The position numbers were made by a program, and so were the translations under genes. From Acetobacteraceae bacterium (GTDB lineage: Bacteria; Pseudomonadota; Alphaproteobacteria; Acetobacterales; Acetobacteraceae), in contig DAHWNE010000107.1 of assembly GCA_027340195.1 (NCBI GenBank), positions 1 to 7,064 of the forward strand: a stretch of 7,064 nucleotides of DNA. The letters run 5' to 3'. Below the pieces are notes generated by a model. The model had not been told where the DNA came from, searched no databases, and saw nothing but the letters and a program-made list of their open reading frames with translations. Positions 5,875 through 7,064 of this stretch are shown piece by piece. Position 1 is the first letter of the stretch; the number at the start of each line of letters is the position of its first letter.

Positions 5875-6799
5875 ACCGATGCCGAGGGTTGTCGATATCG
5901 CGCTCTGGGTCGATCGGGCGCGGCGCGATCCGATGGCTTATGTCGAGCGTCAGGCGACCGAGATCGTGCTGACGGCGATCGGAGGCCTACCTGGCTACGG
6001 GAGCCATATCTATCTCAAGGGGGGCATCCTCATGGCCGTCGTCTATGGTAGCCCACGGGCCACCGCGGACATGGATTTCACGACGGACCTCGCGCCCTCG
6101 CCCGAGCTGCCGGAGACGCTTCGGAAGGCGCTCGACGACGCCCTACCGCGTGCCGCGGCGCGGCTCGGCTACCCTGACCTGGCGCTGCGGGTGCAGACGG
6201 TCAGGGAACGGCCGCGCAAGTTCGGCAGCCCCGGCACGTCTTTTCCGGCACTCGACGTGAAAGTCGCGTACGCCCGCCGTGGCAGCGGCGAGGGACGGCT
6301 CGCCAGCGGCCAGGCTCCGCACGTGATCGATCTGGAGGTCAGCTTCAACGAGCCGATGCATGCGATCGAGGTGATCCGGCTCGGCGTGAACGGCCCATCC
6401 TTCGCAGCCTATGCGCTGACCGACCTGCTCGCCGAGAAATTTCGCGCCCTGCTTCAGCAGGTCACGCGCAATTCGCACCGTCAGCAGCGCGTCTATCGAC
6501 GCCAGGACGAATACGATATCGCCCATCTGGCCACGCGGTTCCCACCGGATGAAAACGAACGGGCGGCGATACTGGCATCCTTCCGCGACAAGTGTCGGGC
6601 GCGAGGGATCACGCCGACAGCCGACAGCCTGCACGATCCCAGGATCGCCGAGCGCGCGCGAGCCGAATGGAACTCCCTGCGGCAAGAGGTCGGCACGCTA
6701 CCGGATTTCGACGAGTGTTTCGTCAAAGTCGTCGCGCTCTACAGTTCATTGCCCTGGGAGAGCCGGGTGCATCCCTCGCCGACGGACGGGCAACCGTGA
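5867..6799 (+). CDS. AbiEii-like nucleotidyltransferase toxin
   Basis: A 310-residue protein of the AbiEii/DUF1814 nucleotidyltransferase family. Residues 50-71 read as the family's first motif, with KGGILM (51-56) then R64, T66 and the DMDF pair (D68, D70) expected to hold metal. A later strand has HVIDLEVSF (152-160), a possible third acidic site. The helical part carries LLAEKFRALL (187-196) and RRQDEYDI (211-218), the conserved end motif. All expected catalytic positions appear intact. AbiEii-type toxins transfer nucleotides to RNA targets and halt growth; some homologues modify tRNA. The target here is unknown. The chosen ATG overlaps the antitoxin gene by 8 bases; a second in-frame ATG at 5879 (residue 5) is possible and neither has a clear Shine-Dalgarno site, so translation is probably coupled. 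The same frame is open upstream to 5690, but that part overlaps the antitoxin and has no family similarity. Confidence 0.85.
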   Translation: MSEPMPRVVDIALWVDRARRDPMAYVERQATEIVLTAIGGLPGYGSHIYLKGGILMAVVYGSPRATADMDFTTDLAPSPELPETLRKALDDALPRAAARLGYPDLALRVQTVRERPRKFGSPGTSFPALDVKVAYARRGSGEGRLASGQAPHVIDLEVSFNEPMHAIEVIRLGVNGPSFAAYALTDLLAEKFRALLQQVTRNSHRQQRVYRRQDEYDIAHLATRFPPDENERAAILASFRDKCRARGITPTADSLHDPRIAERARAEWNSLRQEVGTLPDFDECFVKVVALYSSLPWESRVHPSPTDGQP

Positions 6800-6851
6800 G
6801 CTGTCCCCTCCGGACCCGCGAGGCGCCCCTCTTTGTTCCCCCGCGACACGC

Positions 6852-7064
6852 TCAAAGCCCCAGAATCGCCTTGGCGATGATATTCCGCTGGATCTCGTTC
6901 GATCCTCCGTAGATCGAGACCTTCCGCATGTTGAAATAGGTCGGTCCGGCCGCGGCGGCATAGTCGGCGCCGATGAACGGCTCGTTCTGCGCCTGCTCCG
7001 GCGGCTGGTAGGGCATCACATACGGCCCCGCCACCTCCATCGTCAGCTCGGTCAGAAGCTGCTG
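6852..7064 (-). CDS. Second acyl-CoA dehydrogenase, C-terminal 70 residues (5' part beyond the window)
   Basis: The frame enters from the right edge in phase and ends at TGA 6854-6852. Its 70 residues are identical to residues 329-398 of the dehydrogenase at 3118-4314, including IYGGSNEIQR and the AKAILGL end. The two base differences between copies are both synonymous, suggesting that both copies encode working protein or that the duplication is very young. No start can be given. It converges on the AbiEii gene across a 52-base gap in which I see no clear terminator. Whether a full-length gene lies beyond the edge is unknown; a 3' fragment is possible. Confidence 0.85.
   Translation of the reverse strand, partial: QQLLTELTMEVAGPYVMPYQPPEQAQNEPFIGADYAAAAGPTYFNMRKVSIYGGSNEIQRNIIAKAILGL
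6854..7064 (-). repeat. Inverted repeat, right copy (3' end of the second acyl-CoA dehydrogenase gene)
   Basis: Reverse-complement partner of 4102-4312: 209 of 211 positions match. The left boundary at 6854 falls in the stop codon, after which the two loci are unrelated. The right boundary is outside the window. The copies enclose 2,541 bases (4313-6853) holding the GFA gene and the AbiE operon. Confidence 0.97.

Noticed and set aside
6800..6851. Terminator between the toxin gene and the second dehydrogenase
   Set aside because: I see no stem with a following T-run in this 52-base gap.
6746..6961. Minus-strand frame of 71 codons overlapping the second dehydrogenase end
   Set aside because: It is the shifted frame of the dehydrogenase 3' end running into the toxin gene; the same shadow occurs opposite the first copy at 4205-4576.

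Overview
This is a GC-rich window (a 60-base block counted by hand inside the acyl-CoA dehydrogenase gene, 3241-3300, is 72% G+C). Gene content and protein style suggest an alphaproteobacterium, possibly of the Acetobacteraceae. That assignment is inferred from composition and protein families only.

Left part (1-3045, minus strand): a two-gene, translationally coupled surface-glycan operon. A class I SAM-dependent methyltransferase (2146-3045) is followed, with a 14-base overlap, by a large two-domain glycosyltransferase (GT2-like then GT4-like) whose 3' end lies outside the window. Both proteins begin with copies of the same short aromatic 'WY..YPD / HYL..G..EGR' module.

Middle (3118-4733): a complete acyl-CoA dehydrogenase gene (plus strand) resembling the PimC/FadE type that lacks the C-terminal catalytic glutamate. 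It converges on, and shares stop-codon bases with, a small zinc-binding GFA/CENP-V family gene (minus strand).

Right part (4734-6799): a two-gene AbiE-type toxin-antitoxin / abortive-infection module on the plus strand. AbiEi-like antitoxin (4939-5874) overlaps AbiEii-like nucleotidyltransferase toxin (5867-6799) by 8 bases. A sigma70-like promoter (4835-4862) precedes a perfect 49-base palindrome (4870-4918) placed at the expected transcription start, a good candidate operator or mRNA hairpin controlling the module. Base composition here falls locally (52% G+C in 5041-5100), consistent with acquired DNA.

Far right (6852-7064, minus strand): the last 70 codons of a second acyl-CoA dehydrogenase. 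Over the 211 bases visible it matches the first copy except at two synonymous positions, in inverted orientation. The GFA gene and the AbiE module therefore sit between two inverted, near-identical dehydrogenase gene ends. This arrangement could allow inversion or gene conversion and is the most unusual structural feature here. No RNA genes, CRISPR arrays or transposase genes were seen.
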